Positions 44,144-53,072 are shown, counted from the first letter of the stretch. The stretch is DNA of 64,000 bases from JBBDWJ01 sp963824095 (GCA_963824095.1 CAWGNS010000009.1:806001-870000); one strand, 5' to 3'. Numbers and translations are program-made. Notes: a model not told the origin generated them from the letters alone.

Positions 44144-45163
44144 ATGGGAACGATGTTCCTCAGCGTCCTGTTGCCCGCCTACAACGCCGAGAAACACCTC
44201 GCCGAAGCGGTCTCGAGTGTGCTGGCGCAGACGCATACCGATTTTGAGCTGCTGATCCTCAACGACGGCTCCACCGACCGCACCCTCGCAATCGCCGAAC
44301 ACTCGCGTGCCCGCGACGCGCGCATCCAGGTCGTCACCCACGGCAACATGGGCATGGGCGCAGCGCTCAACCAGGCCCTGGAATTCGCCGCTGCCGACTG
44401 GATCGTGCGCCTCGACGCCGACGACCTGATGCTGCCGCGGCGGCTCGAACGCCAGATCGCTTTCGTCGAAGGCCACCCCCGTCTGGCCGTTGCCGGCTCG
44501 CTGGTCCACTACATCGGCGACGACGGCCGCGTGATTGGTTCCGCCAGCAGCCCGCTGGCCGCCCCCGCCGATTTCGAGCGCCTGCAGCGCCAGGGCAAGC
44601 CCGTTTCGCTGCACCACCCGTCGGTCATTCTGCGCAAAGACGTCGTGCAAGCCGTCGGAGGCTACCGCCCCCAGTTCTGGCCCGCCGACGATTTCGACCT
44701 CTGGGCCCGCATCGCCGAGCAGGACCACCTGATTCTGGTGCAGCAGGAATACCTGACGCACTACCGCATCCACGGAGCCTCGGTCTCGATCACCGCCGCC
44801 GCCCAAGCCGGACGGCAGCTCCGCTGGGCGAAGGAATGCGCCAACCATCGCCGCCGCGGAGTCGCCGAGCCCGACTACGAACAGTTCCAAAAGATCGAGC
44901 AGAGCCGCCCGCGAGCGGCCCGGGCCAACCACCACCGCAAGGACCTCGCCAAGGTCCTATTCAAGCAAGCCCTCCACAGCTACAGCATCCGGAGCTACCT
45001 GAAAGCAGCAGCCACAATGGCCGCCGCCGCGCTGCTTCGCCCCACATTCACCCTACCCCGCCTCTGGACCCGCTTCCTGGCCGTGCCCAAGCCACTACCC
45101 CAAACGCGCCCCACCCATGGCGCAGGCCTCCGGCCCGCCCAAAACACTTCGCCATCGCAGTAA
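44144..45163 (+). CDS. Family 2 glycosyltransferase with a repeat-derived tail
   Basis: 339 residues. A GT-A domain of the GT2 family: FLSVLLPAYNAEKHLAEAV at the start, LLILNDGSTDRTLAIAEHS for nucleotide binding, WIVRLDADDLMLPRRLERQI with the D-x-D metal motif, and PADDFDLWARIAEQDHLILV as the catalytic base region. It transfers a sugar from a nucleotide donor in the cytoplasm. A hydrophobic helix near 285-300 may touch the membrane. The last 20 or so residues (THGAGLRPAQNT...) are encoded by a GCAGGCCTCCGG repeat, so the original stop was probably lost. ATG 44153 is an alternative start. Confidence 0.85.
   Translation: MGTMFLSVLLPAYNAEKHLAEAVSSVLAQTHTDFELLILNDGSTDRTLAIAEHSRARDARIQVVTHGNMGMGAALNQALEFAAADWIVRLDADDLMLPRRLERQIAFVEGHPRLAVAGSLVHYIGDDGRVIGSASSPLAAPADFERLQRQGKPVSLHHPSVILRKDVVQAVGGYRPQFWPADDFDLWARIAEQDHLILVQQEYLTHYRIHGASVSITAAAQAGRQLRWAKECANHRRRGVAEPDYEQFQKIEQSRPRAARANHHRKDLAKVLFKQALHSYSIRSYLKAAATMAAAALLRPTFTLPRLWTRFLAVPKPLPQTRPTHGAGLRPAQNTSPSQ
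45114..45146 (+). repeat. Post-stop-type hairpin repeat, copy 4, inside a gene end
   Basis: CCCATGGCGCAGGCCTCC followed by GGCCCGCCCAAAAC. Same family as 15653, 17352 and 38888, but here it lies inside the last 50 bases of the glycosyltransferase frame. Confidence 0.62.
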
Positions 45164-45347
45164 ACCGCCGCCAGTGCCCCCACGAACAGCGGGCCCCGGT
45201 GTTGTGCTGCAGGCCTCCGGGACGCACGATCCTCAGCCTCTTCGTGGCTCTGGAACTGGAGACGCCCCGGCGGTTTGTTGCTTCTCCCGGAGCGGCCGCT
45301 GGTCACAGTCTTGGCGCGGCCGCGTTCCCAGTCCTGACGGTGTTTGA

Positions 45348-46571
45348 TTAGCCCCAGCGCGGCTGCTCGTCCAGGTCGATCCCCAGGGTCATCTTCGCGA
45401 TCAGCTCGTGCGTCAGAGCCGCGTTAGCCGGGTGAAAGCGGCCGGCGCGGCAGTCGCGGAAAAGACGCTCCATTTCGCTCTTCTTGAACATGCCGAAGCC
45501 TCCCGACAGGTCCATGGCGAGGTCCGCTACTTTCCAGGCGGTCTCGACAGCGTTGTATTTCGCCGAGACGATCATGGGCGCCATCTCGGGCCCGTGATGA
45601 TCGACCGAGGACCAGGCCTTGGTGGCCGCGTCGAGCTGCGGCTCGACCGCCGACAGGGCCAGTTGCATCTCGGCGACCTTGTATTGCGTGGTCGGGTGAT
45701 AGGCCATGGTGCGCGTGATGCCGAGCGAGGTCTTGGTCTTGAGCGACTCGACGGCCAGGTCGCGGATGCGCTGCGCCAACCCGTAGTAGACGTTGCCGAA
45801 GTTCAGCAGCGCCCAGGCGAAAATGCCCAGCACGAAGTGGTCCATGCCGGCCGCGCCCGCCGGCAGCACGCGCGCGATGTATTGGTCGGGAACGAACGCC
45901 TTGTCGAGCACGGTGTCCTGACTGCAGGTGGCGCGCATGCCCATCACGTCCCAGGTCTGCTTGACCGTGAACCCAGGGGCGTTGCGGGGCAAAAAGGCGT
46001 GGACGATTTTGGGCGCCTGCGGATCGCTGGTGTCCATGCCGTGAATACCCAGCCAGGTCCAGACCGGGGACAAGCTTCCGAATGATTTGCGGCCGCTGAA
46101 GCTGTAGCCGCCAGGGACGCGCTCGGCCTTGGTGGTCGAGAGCAGGAGCGGCAGATCGTTGCCCGACTCGGAGTGGCCGGCGGCGAAGATTTCGCCCGCG
46201 GCGGCCTCGCGCAGCATCCATTCGCAGCTGCGGTCACCGGCGCGCCACAGGTCGGCCGCCAGCCCGATCCAGTAGTGGTGCATGTTGCAGGCCAGCGCCG
46301 TGGGGGCGGCGTAGTTGGCGAGGCGCCGAGTCTGCCGCGCCAGCTCGTGCAGCCGCATGCCATAGCCGCCGAATTCGCGGGGGACGGTCATCAGGAAATA
46401 GCCGGCCTGCCTGAGCTCGTCGAAGTCTTCCTGGAAAAAGTGATTCTCGCGGTCGTACCCCGCGGCGCGGTCGCGGCAGCGGTCGAGCAGCTCCTGCGAC
46501 AGGGGAAGGCTCGCCAGGTTCACCAAGCTGGGGTTTGCCGGGCGCGTTTCCGTAGCGGTTCCAATCGTCAT
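45348..46571 (-). CDS. Acyl-CoA dehydrogenase family protein
   Basis: 407 residues. The N-terminal helical domain (DELRQAGYFLMTVPREFGGYGM) is typical of acyl-CoA dehydrogenases, followed by the beta domain (SESGNDLPLLLSTTKAERV, YSFSGRKSFGSLSP, TWDVMGMRATCSQDTVLDKAFVP) and a C-terminal helical domain with DLSGGFGMFKKSEMERLFRDCRAG, where FAD and substrate are bound. It may be a true dehydrogenase or a related flavin-dependent monooxygenase of the DszC/HpaA type, which share this fold. AAGGAG precedes the ATG at 46571. Single gene. Confidence 0.87.
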   Translation of the reverse strand: MTIGTATETRPANPSLVNLASLPLSQELLDRCRDRAAGYDRENHFFQEDFDELRQAGYFLMTVPREFGGYGMRLHELARQTRRLANYAAPTALACNMHHYWIGLAADLWRAGDRSCEWMLREAAAGEIFAAGHSESGNDLPLLLSTTKAERVPGGYSFSGRKSFGSLSPVWTWLGIHGMDTSDPQAPKIVHAFLPRNAPGFTVKQTWDVMGMRATCSQDTVLDKAFVPDQYIARVLPAGAAGMDHFVLGIFAWALLNFGNVYYGLAQRIRDLAVESLKTKTSLGITRTMAYHPTTQYKVAEMQLALSAVEPQLDAATKAWSSVDHHGPEMAPMIVSAKYNAVETAWKVADLAMDLSGGFGMFKKSEMERLFRDCRAGRFHPANAALTHELIAKMTLGIDLDEQPRWG

Positions 46572-46609
46572 CGGGGACTCCTTGTGTCTGGCGTGGTTTT
46601 GCTGAGGGT

Positions 46610-46645
46610 TCCCGTGGGCTTACAGCCCATGGCCTCACTCAGGTA
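46610..46645. repeat. Partial GCCCATGG palindrome, copy 3
   Basis: CCGTGGGCTTACAGCCCATGG, the hairpin part of the family at 33914 and 43841, without a clear GGAAGGGGCGG tail. Confidence 0.5.
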
Positions 46646-46751
46646 TTGCGAGTTCCGTTCCCCGAATACGACAGAGGTGCCGAAAATAAAAGCGGCCGGG
46701 TTGAATCGCACGGCCGTTGGGGCGGCCGGCGCCGCTACCCCTTGAGCGGAC

Positions 46752-47510
46752 GTGTGGCAAACTGTACCCGTGAGCGGATCGAATCACTGGTGGATCGTTG
46801 CGGCCGCGATCGAATCGCTGGCGCTGCTGGCTTGGCTGCTGACGCTGCGGACGAGGCAGGTTCGAGTGACTTTTGTTGTGGGGTTCAACGCGATCCTGCC
46901 GGTAACCTTGCTGCACCTGCTACTGGGCGTGCGGTTTTCCTGGCGCGGCGGGGTGGCGCTGGCGATGGTGGCGCTCTATCTGATTCGCATGAACTGGGTG
47001 ATTCTTGGCTGGACGCGGCACACGGCGATCCAGAAACTGGACCGCCATCTCACGGCGGCCGAAAAGCATGCGCTGCCGTTCTTGATGACCAACGCCGCCG
47101 GCTGGCTCTATTGCCTGCCGTTCTACTTCGTGGCGCGCCGCATGGGCCCGCCCGACGGCTTCGATCTCGCCGCGGTGGGCGTATACGTAGTGGGCTCGGT
47201 GGTACACGGCATGGCTGATTTCCAGAAGAAGCGCTTCAAGGAGCGGACCGGCCGCTCGGGAGGCGTTCTCGACCGGGGGCTGTGGGCCTGGAGCCGCCAT
47301 CCGAACTATTTTGGGGATTTTCTTGTATACGTATCGTGGGCGCTGTTGGCGGCGAATCCTTGGGCGTGGGTTTCGCCGGCGATGAATTTGCTGCAGTATG
47401 CGTTCGATGCGATTCCAAAGAGCGAATCGTGGTCGGCGGAACGGTACGGGGCTGCCTGGAGCGCATACGCGCGGCGCACGAGCCGTTTTGTCTTGTGGCC
47501 GCCGCGCTGA
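46752..47510 (+). CDS. DUF1295 / steroid 5-alpha-reductase-like membrane protein
   Basis: 252 residues with about six membrane helices. The C-terminal part carries the family motif: FQKKRFKERTGRSGGVLDRG, then LWAWSRHPNYFGDFLVYVSW, with the conserved R-H-P-N-Y-F that binds NADPH in the 5-alpha-reductase/isoprenylcysteine methyltransferase fold. It probably reduces a lipid or steroid-like substrate; the exact one is unknown. Start GTG 46752; another GTG at 46770 (VSGSNHWWIV) is equally possible. Divergent from the acyl-CoA dehydrogenase across about 180 bases. Confidence 0.83.
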   Translation: MWQTVPVSGSNHWWIVAAAIESLALLAWLLTLRTRQVRVTFVVGFNAILPVTLLHLLLGVRFSWRGGVALAMVALYLIRMNWVILGWTRHTAIQKLDRHLTAAEKHALPFLMTNAAGWLYCLPFYFVARRMGPPDGFDLAAVGVYVVGSVVHGMADFQKKRFKERTGRSGGVLDRGLWAWSRHPNYFGDFLVYVSWALLAANPWAWVSPAMNLLQYAFDAIPKSESWSAERYGAAWSAYARRTSRFVLWPPR

Positions 47511-47607
47511 AGGCGGCGTCGTGTGTGTGGGGGCGGATGGGTGCCGAATCGAGTGCGGCGCCACGCCGTTGGCAATGGTTACGTCCGGCGGCCGGTCAAA
47601 ACGCCGC

Positions 47608-49242
47608 TTACTCGTTCTTCTTGAAGTCGAACAGCACCGCCCGGCTGTCGGGGGCGTCGAAGCGGAACGGGCCGGTGGCTTTTTCGCTGAGCTTGGTGGC
47701 CTGGTGCGAGAAGATTTCGTAGCGGGTCACAGTCCACTCGCCTTCGGGCAGTTTGGCGACCATGTCGCGACGGGCTTTGTCGGTGCCCAATACATACTCG
47801 TGATCGGGCCAGCTCATCGCGCGGAAGTCGGGGTCCAGGTTGGAGAAGATGACAGCGTCGGGCGACATGTTCCAAAACGCGATGTGGGCGTCGATCTGCT
47901 CGCGCAGCCACTTCAGGTGCGGCGCGGCGGAGTGCTCTTTGGCGTCGAAGTTGCCCCAGAAGTATTGGCCTTCCTTGCTGGCGGGCTTGAAGCCGGTGGT
48001 GCCGTATCCGCCGCCGAGAAAGGCGCCCAACATGGCCTCGACCGTGTCGGCTTCGGAATGCTTGTCGCCCTCGCCCTGGTAGCTCAACTCGTCGTTGACG
48101 GTCGGCTTTTCGCGTGGGCCCGGGCCGTCGTGGTTCTCCCAAACCAGGTTGATGGTGTCGGCCGATTCGGCGAGCGAGCGCAGTTTGTGCTGCAAGGTCT
48201 GGTGGTCGAACCAGGGAGGCAGATTGTCGAGCTCGCGCGGCCACAACGCCTCCGGCGAGGCGTGCACGCTGAGCGGCGTGGGGTAGGGAAGCATCACCCG
48301 CAACGCCGCGCCGACTTGCGAGATCTGCTCGGCCGTGTAGCTCGGCTCCTTGATGTCGTACTCGTTGGCGAGGCACATCCAGACATTCGGGTAACTGCCA
48401 AAGCGGCCCGCCACGTAGCGCAGAAAGGGGCGCGGATCGCCGCTGTTGTTGGCCGGCCCGATGGTGGCGCGCGATTCCGCAGTGTCGGGCCCGCTCAGGA
48501 TCAGGTCCGCGATCAGATCGGCTTCGTAGGCCGTCTGCACCGCAATATCGGCTCGCTGAAACCAGGCCGGGTTGGGGCGGTAGGAGTAGTTGCCGTCGTC
48601 GGTCGGGTTGCCTTCATCGTCGAAGAACGGCTTCACGTCGGGGTTGGGATAGAGGTCGCCCAGCAGCGAAAAACGCAGCTTGCGAAAGTACTCGGCGTTG
48701 GCGCGCACGTCGGCCGCGATATCGTTGCCGCTGGGTTGGCCGCCCTTCTTGTATCCGGAAAGAAAGCTGTAGTGGGTGTTGCCGACGATATAGGAATGCG
48801 CGCCGTTGGAGCGGCGATACCAGCGGCCGTCGCTATCGTTATCGAGCTCCCAGAAGCCGGGCCGATCCGAAGCGACGGCGGTGATGTAGTCGCCGCGATG
48901 CTGCCCCGACAGCGCGCCGCTGACGGAGTGCGCCTCGGACACGATCCAGCGGCCGGTCTCGGTGGGGCAAAAACGAACCTTGAATACGTTGCCCTTTGTG
49001 CCGCCCTTTCCATCGCCGTCCCAAAAGCCGCGAATCTTGTATTGGGGCGAGCCGGTTTCGTGCCGGATGCGCACCCAGAAATCCAACTCGCGCGCCGGCG
49101 CGTCGGTGGGGCCTTGCGTAGGCCCTTCGAAGGGAATTTCGACGACCGAGTAGACGCTGGTCGAAGCGAGTTCCTGTGGTTCGCCGGGGCCGCAGCCACA
49201 GAGCAAAACAAGCAACGACGTCAACAACCAACCAAATCGCAT
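47608..49242 (-). CDS. DUF5060-type lipoprotein glycoside-hydrolase-like enzyme
   Basis: 544 residues from ATG 49242, which yields a lipoprotein signal (MRFGWLLTSLLVLLCGCG, lipobox L-L-C-G-C). An Ig-like DUF5060 domain follows at about 30-115 (SVVEIPFEGPTQGPTDAP, GFWDGDGKGGTKGNVFKVRF), then a TIM-barrel region (YRRSNGAHSYIVGNTHYSFL, PNVWMCLANEYDIKEPSY, NLVWENHDGPG) with acidic residues likely to be catalytic. Related proteins are apiosidase/DUF4038-like plant-glycan enzymes. It is anchored in the outer membrane or periplasm. AAGGTTGGAATCCT lies before the ATG. Convergent with the DUF1295 gene. Confidence 0.78.
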   Translation of the reverse strand: MRFGWLLTSLLVLLCGCGPGEPQELASTSVYSVVEIPFEGPTQGPTDAPARELDFWVRIRHETGSPQYKIRGFWDGDGKGGTKGNVFKVRFCPTETGRWIVSEAHSVSGALSGQHRGDYITAVASDRPGFWELDNDSDGRWYRRSNGAHSYIVGNTHYSFLSGYKKGGQPSGNDIAADVRANAEYFRKLRFSLLGDLYPNPDVKPFFDDEGNPTDDGNYSYRPNPAWFQRADIAVQTAYEADLIADLILSGPDTAESRATIGPANNSGDPRPFLRYVAGRFGSYPNVWMCLANEYDIKEPSYTAEQISQVGAALRVMLPYPTPLSVHASPEALWPRELDNLPPWFDHQTLQHKLRSLAESADTINLVWENHDGPGPREKPTVNDELSYQGEGDKHSEADTVEAMLGAFLGGGYGTTGFKPASKEGQYFWGNFDAKEHSAAPHLKWLREQIDAHIAFWNMSPDAVIFSNLDPDFRAMSWPDHEYVLGTDKARRDMVAKLPEGEWTVTRYEIFSHQATKLSEKATGPFRFDAPDSRAVLFDFKKNE

Positions 49243-49345
49243 AGGATTCCAACCTTCGTCCCTGTTTCGACTTCTTGATTTCGCGCTGCGCACCGCCGGA
49301 CGGCACAGCGGCGAGCCGGCTAAACACTGGGCTGCGGCGGCGACT

Positions 49346-49390
49346 CGGCCCGCGCCCTTACGGGTGCTGCTTTGTTTTCGCGGTCCGCGG
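49346..49390. repeat. GGCCCGCRCCCTTACGGG repeat, copy 1
   Basis: CGGCCCGCGCCCTTACGGGT and TTTTCGCGGTCCGCGG. A matching block with the same order is at 57597-57640. It lies in the 237-base gap between two minus-strand genes. Confidence 0.58.
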
Positions 49391-49479
49391 CTTGGGCACC
49401 CTTGGACGGGCTGCTTGTCGCTGCGCTCGCTTTCGGCTTGGATCCCTCGCCCGGCGTCCCCCCAAAGCGTAGCGCAATC

Positions 49480-50358
49480 CTACAATTGTTTTCGCTGGCG
49501 CAGTTTGCGGACGACTTCGGCCACCGGCTGCTGCTCGGCGTCGACGGCGTGGTTGAGTTGGCGCATTTCCTGCTCGCTGAGCACGCCACCGAGCGGCGCC
49601 AGCGCCTGGCGCACCTCCGGATGCCGCTCGAGCATCGCCGTGCGTGCCACCGCGGCGGCGTCGTAGGGCGGGAAGTAGTGCTTGTCGTCCTCGAGCATGC
49701 GCATGTTCAGCGCCGCGATCAGCCCGTCGGTGGCGCTGCCGACGCCGACGTCGATCTGGCCGTCACGTAGCGCGCGGTAGATCAGGCCGAGGTCCATGGT
49801 ACGCGGTTCGCCGCGAAACGTAAAACCGTACGTGTCGACGAGGCCGCGATAGCCGTCCTGACGCTCGGAAAACTCGAACATGAACCCGATGCGGAAGTTT
49901 TGCGAGACGCGCGCCAGATCGGACAGCGTCACCAGGTGCTGTTTCTCGGCGTCCTCCTCGCGCACCACGATGGCATAGGTATTGTTGAAGCCGAACGGCG
50001 GCAGCCACTCGGCCGCGAATTGCTTGCGGTACGCCTCCGAGACGATGCGCAGGACTTCTTTGGGGTCGCGGCTGACGGGCCGCTCGAGAATTGCTGTCAG
50101 CGCTGTGCCGCTGTACTCGGGGTAGATGTCGAGTTGTCCGGCGACGAGCGCCTTATGGCACAGAAAGGTGCCCCCGAGATTCAGTTTGCGCTCGACGTGC
50201 AGGCTGGTGTGGGCCTCGATTTGCTGCGCGATCAGCTCGGCCAGCAGCACGCTTTCGGTGAAGTTTTTCGAGCCGACCACGATGCTCGAGCCGTCGCGCC
50301 CGCAGGCGGCCAGCAACAGCAGCAGTAGCAGCAGAGAAAGAGTGAGGAATCGCGACAG
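49480..50358 (-). CDS. Glycine betaine/choline-type ABC substrate-binding lipoprotein (OpuBC/YehZ-like)
   Basis: About 292 residues. The lipobox is clear (LLLLAACGRDG), followed by SIVVGSKNFTESVLLAELIAQ, the usual opening of OpuAC/OpuBC binding proteins, and GQLDIYPEYSGTALTAIL in the middle. These proteins bind quaternary ammonium compounds for uptake in osmotic stress. No ATPase or permease gene is adjacent, so it works with a distant transporter. The start is unusual: no ATG, GTG or TTG lies in frame before the signal peptide. CTG 50358 or ATT 50361, after AAGGCGG, is the best guess; the TTG at 50316 would remove most of the signal peptide. Confidence 0.8.
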   Translation of the reverse strand: MSRFLTLSLLLLLLLLAACGRDGSSIVVGSKNFTESVLLAELIAQQIEAHTSLHVERKLNLGGTFLCHKALVAGQLDIYPEYSGTALTAILERPVSRDPKEVLRIVSEAYRKQFAAEWLPPFGFNNTYAIVVREEDAEKQHLVTLSDLARVSQNFRIGFMFEFSERQDGYRGLVDTYGFTFRGEPRTMDLGLIYRALRDGQIDVGVGSATDGLIAALNMRMLEDDKHYFPPYDAAAVARTAMLERHPEVRQALAPLGGVLSEQEMRQLNHAVDAEQQPVAEVVRKLRQRKQL

Positions 50359-50460
50359 AATGCACCGCCTTGCCGTGGAGGAACCTTCACGGTAGCAGGA
50401 GCGGGGCGGTTCGCGGGTGGTGTCGGATGCGGGGGGCGCAAGGGGGCGGCGCGGGGAGAA

Positions 50461-50548
50461 GGGGACAGGCGGTAGCGCCTGTCTCTACAGCTCGGCGCTG
50501 CAGGCGTAGCTCCCGGGAGCCCAATACAGACAACGTTGCCTGTGCCAC
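50461..50548. repeat. Two short repeats: GACAGGCG half-element and ACAGACA palindrome
   Basis: GGGACAGGCGGTAGCGCCTG followed by TCTCTACAG at 50462-50490 is one end of the composite repeat. ACAGACAACGTTGCCTGTGC at about 50526 is the short palindrome. Both lie between the binding-protein gene and the response regulator. Confidence 0.62.
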
Positions 50549-50618
50549 GCGCGCCGCGATGTTTTAGCATCGCGGCGTCGCGCGCGGATCACCCGATCAA
50601 CCGTCAACCGATCAACGG

Positions 50619-51284
50619 CTACGGCCCTACCGGGATCTTGATGATCTTCTTCTGAATGGCGTACTGCACCAGTTGCGCCTTGTTGTGGATGTCGAGCTTG
50701 CGCATCAGGTTGAATTTGTGCGCTTCGACCGTCTTGACGCTCAGGTTCAGGTGGGTTGCGATTTCTTTCACCGATTGACCCTCGGCGAGGAACTTGAGAA
50801 TCTCTTTCTCGCGTGGGGTCAGCGTGGCGAAACGCGGCTGGCGATGCGTCGACTTGATCCGCGAACGGAAGTCGTCGACGAGTTGCGACAGCATTTTGGG
50901 ACTCAAGTAGCTGCCGCCGCGAAACACGTCGCGGATGGCAGCCAGCAACTGCGGCGCCGGGCTGTCTTTCAGCACGTAACCGCTGCCGCCGACCTCCATG
51001 CACTCGACCAGGTAATCCTCGTCGTCGTACATGGTGAGGAACAGGATCTTGGTTTCAGGCCGGATTTTTTTGATCTGCCGGGTCGCTTCGAAGCTCGAAA
51101 GTCCCGGCATCCCGATATCCATCAGCACTACGTCGGGCCGTAGGGGGGCAACCTTCTCCACGGATTCGCTGCCGTTGGCGGCTTCTCCGACCACATCGAT
51201 ATCGGTTTCGGCGGACAACAAGGTGCGGATGCCCTGTCGAAACAACGTGTGGTCGTCCGTGAGAAGGATACGGATCTTCGACAT
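50619..51284 (-). CDS. NarL/FixJ-family response regulator
   Basis: 221 residues from ATG 51284, preferred because GAGG lies 5 bases upstream. The receiver domain has the acidic pair in LLTDDHTLFRQG, phosphoacceptor D56 in VVLMDIGMPG, and K106 in YVLKDSPAP. A LuxR-type helix-turn-helix fills about 150-215 (LTPREKEILKFLAEGQSVKEIA, LSVKTVEAHKFNLMRKLDI). It binds DNA when phosphorylated. The gene lies 180 bases downstream of a GAF histidine kinase on the same strand and is its probable partner. Confidence 0.92.
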   Translation of the reverse strand: MSKIRILLTDDHTLFRQGIRTLLSAETDIDVVGEAANGSESVEKVAPLRPDVVLMDIGMPGLSSFEATRQIKKIRPETKILFLTMYDDEDYLVECMEVGGSGYVLKDSPAPQLLAAIRDVFRGGSYLSPKMLSQLVDDFRSRIKSTHRQPRFATLTPREKEILKFLAEGQSVKEIATHLNLSVKTVEAHKFNLMRKLDIHNKAQLVQYAIQKKIIKIPVGP

Positions 51285-51401
51285 ATTCACCTCAGCTCTT
51301 CTTCTGTTTCAATCTTCACTGCCAATTGCTCTCTGTACTCTGCCGCCCAGCGGTTAGGGACAGTCAGCATGCTTCTCGTCCGAACGCTTCGTGTTTCAGG
51401 A

Positions 51402-51426
51402 GCACAGACAGGATTGTCCGTGCCAC
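51402..51426. repeat. ACAGACA palindrome within a larger inverted block
   Basis: GCACAGACAGGATTGTCCGT then GCCAC. It is framed by GGGACAGTCAGCATGCTT (51357 on) and its loose inverse ending GTGACTGTCCCC (about 51449-51460), so the whole gap between kinase and regulator can fold. Confidence 0.65.
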
Positions 51427-51464
51427 TTGTTTTTGCATGAAAAGCATCGTGACTGTCCCCAACG

Positions 51465-53072
51465 CTAAACGGGGATCTCGATTTGAACCTTCGTGCCCTT
51501 TCCCAGGGACGATTGAATATCGATCTGGCCGCCGAGCAGCGTGACGCGTTCGCGCATGCCCGACAATCCAAACGACTCGCGTTTGCGGCCGGCTTCCTTG
51601 ATGTCGAAGCCCTGGCCGTCGTCCTGCATGCGCAGGCTCACGCGGCCGTTGCGGCGAGCCAGTTGCAGGTTGACGTTCTGCGCGTTGGAGTGCTTCACGG
51701 CATTGCTGATACATTCCTGCACCAGGCGGTACATCATGATCTCGGTACCTTTGGGAAGCGACTCGACGTTGGACATGCGCACGCGCACGCGGCCCGGAAA
51801 TGTGCGGCCGAAATTCTTGATGGTCTGGCGGATGCTGGCCGCCAGACCGAGCTCTTCGAGTACGTTGGGGCTGAGAGCCGAAATCAGGCGGCGCATCTCG
51901 CCGATGGTGCCTTCGGCCACGCGGCGCGCCTCGTCGAGCTTGTCGATGAGGGCCTTTTGCTCGGGCGGCAGGCTATTCTGCACCATTTCGAGGTAGAGCC
52001 GGACCACCAGCAGCGACTGGCCCACTTCGTCGTGCAACTCGCGGCTGATGCGGCGGCGCTCTTCCTCTTCGACCCGCATCATGTGCTCGCCCAGGGCGCG
52101 GATCTGCTCTTCGCGGTCGTGCAGTTCTTCGGTGAGCTGGGCCTTGTCGATGGCCAGCGCGCAGCGCTCGGTGATCGCCTCGAACAGCTTCATCTCGCGC
52201 GGCAGACAGTGATACTCCTGCGAAAAGGCCAGCTCGAGCACGCCGGTGACCTTGCCGCGCACCATCAGCGGCACGCCCCACAGGCTCTTGAAGGCCTTGC
52301 GGATCTGCGGATCCTTGGTGAGCGGCTCGTTTTCGACGTCAACAACCACGATCGGGGTGCCGCGGCGGGCGATGCGCCCGGCCAGGCCCTTGCCGATGGA
52401 GGTTTCGAAACATTTCGCCAGCGGCTCGTCGAACCCTTTCCAGGCCTTCACCGCCAGATGGTTCGAATCGGATTCCTTGAGCAGGATCAGCCCACCCTGC
52501 GCCCGGAAGGTGCGCATCAGGGTTTCCAGCACGCGATGGAGCAGGTCCTGCACGCTCAGCGACTCGAGTTGATCCTGGAGGACCTCATAGAACGCCTTGG
52601 CCTCGAGGTCCCTGACCTGGTAGTAAGCATCGTTGAGCTTGAGTTTGAGCAGGAAGTACAGATGGTCCAGGGCGGAATAGTACTCGGGGTCGTCGGTGGG
52701 AACCAGGCTTTTGAGCTCCGGCAGCAGCGCCTGCTCGGATTCCCGGACCGAGTCCAGTACCTTATTGGGCGCCACGTCGAGTTTGGCCAAACGCCGGCCG
52801 TGGTACTCCACCTGCTCGAGAAAGTCGTTGATACGGCCCTCAGCGAGCAGCCCCCACCAGCTTCCGGGATTGATCGCGGCCAGGGCGCGCAAGCGGGGCG
52901 AGTCGAGTTCCTTGCCAAAGATCGCCTGAGCTTTGCGCCGCCAGCGTTTGTCGATCGTGGTCCCTCTCGCCTTAAGCTTGGCGGCCAGACGCCGGATATC
53001 ACGCTGGACCTTCTTGCTTAAGACTACGCCGTCTTGAGAGATCACTGGAGTGCGTTCCAGATCACGCAACAT
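51465..53072 (-). CDS. Cytoplasmic GAF-domain histidine kinase (HisKA_3 type)
   Basis: 535 residues from ATG 53072; the frame also opens at ATG 53090, but that codon lies upstream of a good -10 box, so 53072 (or GTG 53075) on a near-leaderless message is preferred. No membrane helices. An N-terminal helical region is followed by a GAF domain at about 170-315 (ETLMRTFRAQGGLILLKESD, GLAGRIARRGTPIVVVDVEN). The HisKA_3 helix has the phosphorylated H347 in RRRISRELHDEVGQSLL, and the ATPase domain has ECISNAVKHSNAQ, MQDDGQGFD and GLSGMRERVTLLGG. It should phosphorylate the NarL-type regulator downstream in answer to a cytoplasmic signal. Confidence 0.9.
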   Translation of the reverse strand: MLRDLERTPVISQDGVVLSKKVQRDIRRLAAKLKARGTTIDKRWRRKAQAIFGKELDSPRLRALAAINPGSWWGLLAEGRINDFLEQVEYHGRRLAKLDVAPNKVLDSVRESEQALLPELKSLVPTDDPEYYSALDHLYFLLKLKLNDAYYQVRDLEAKAFYEVLQDQLESLSVQDLLHRVLETLMRTFRAQGGLILLKESDSNHLAVKAWKGFDEPLAKCFETSIGKGLAGRIARRGTPIVVVDVENEPLTKDPQIRKAFKSLWGVPLMVRGKVTGVLELAFSQEYHCLPREMKLFEAITERCALAIDKAQLTEELHDREEQIRALGEHMMRVEEEERRRISRELHDEVGQSLLVVRLYLEMVQNSLPPEQKALIDKLDEARRVAEGTIGEMRRLISALSPNVLEELGLAASIRQTIKNFGRTFPGRVRVRMSNVESLPKGTEIMMYRLVQECISNAVKHSNAQNVNLQLARRNGRVSLRMQDDGQGFDIKEAGRKRESFGLSGMRERVTLLGGQIDIQSSLGKGTKVQIEIPV

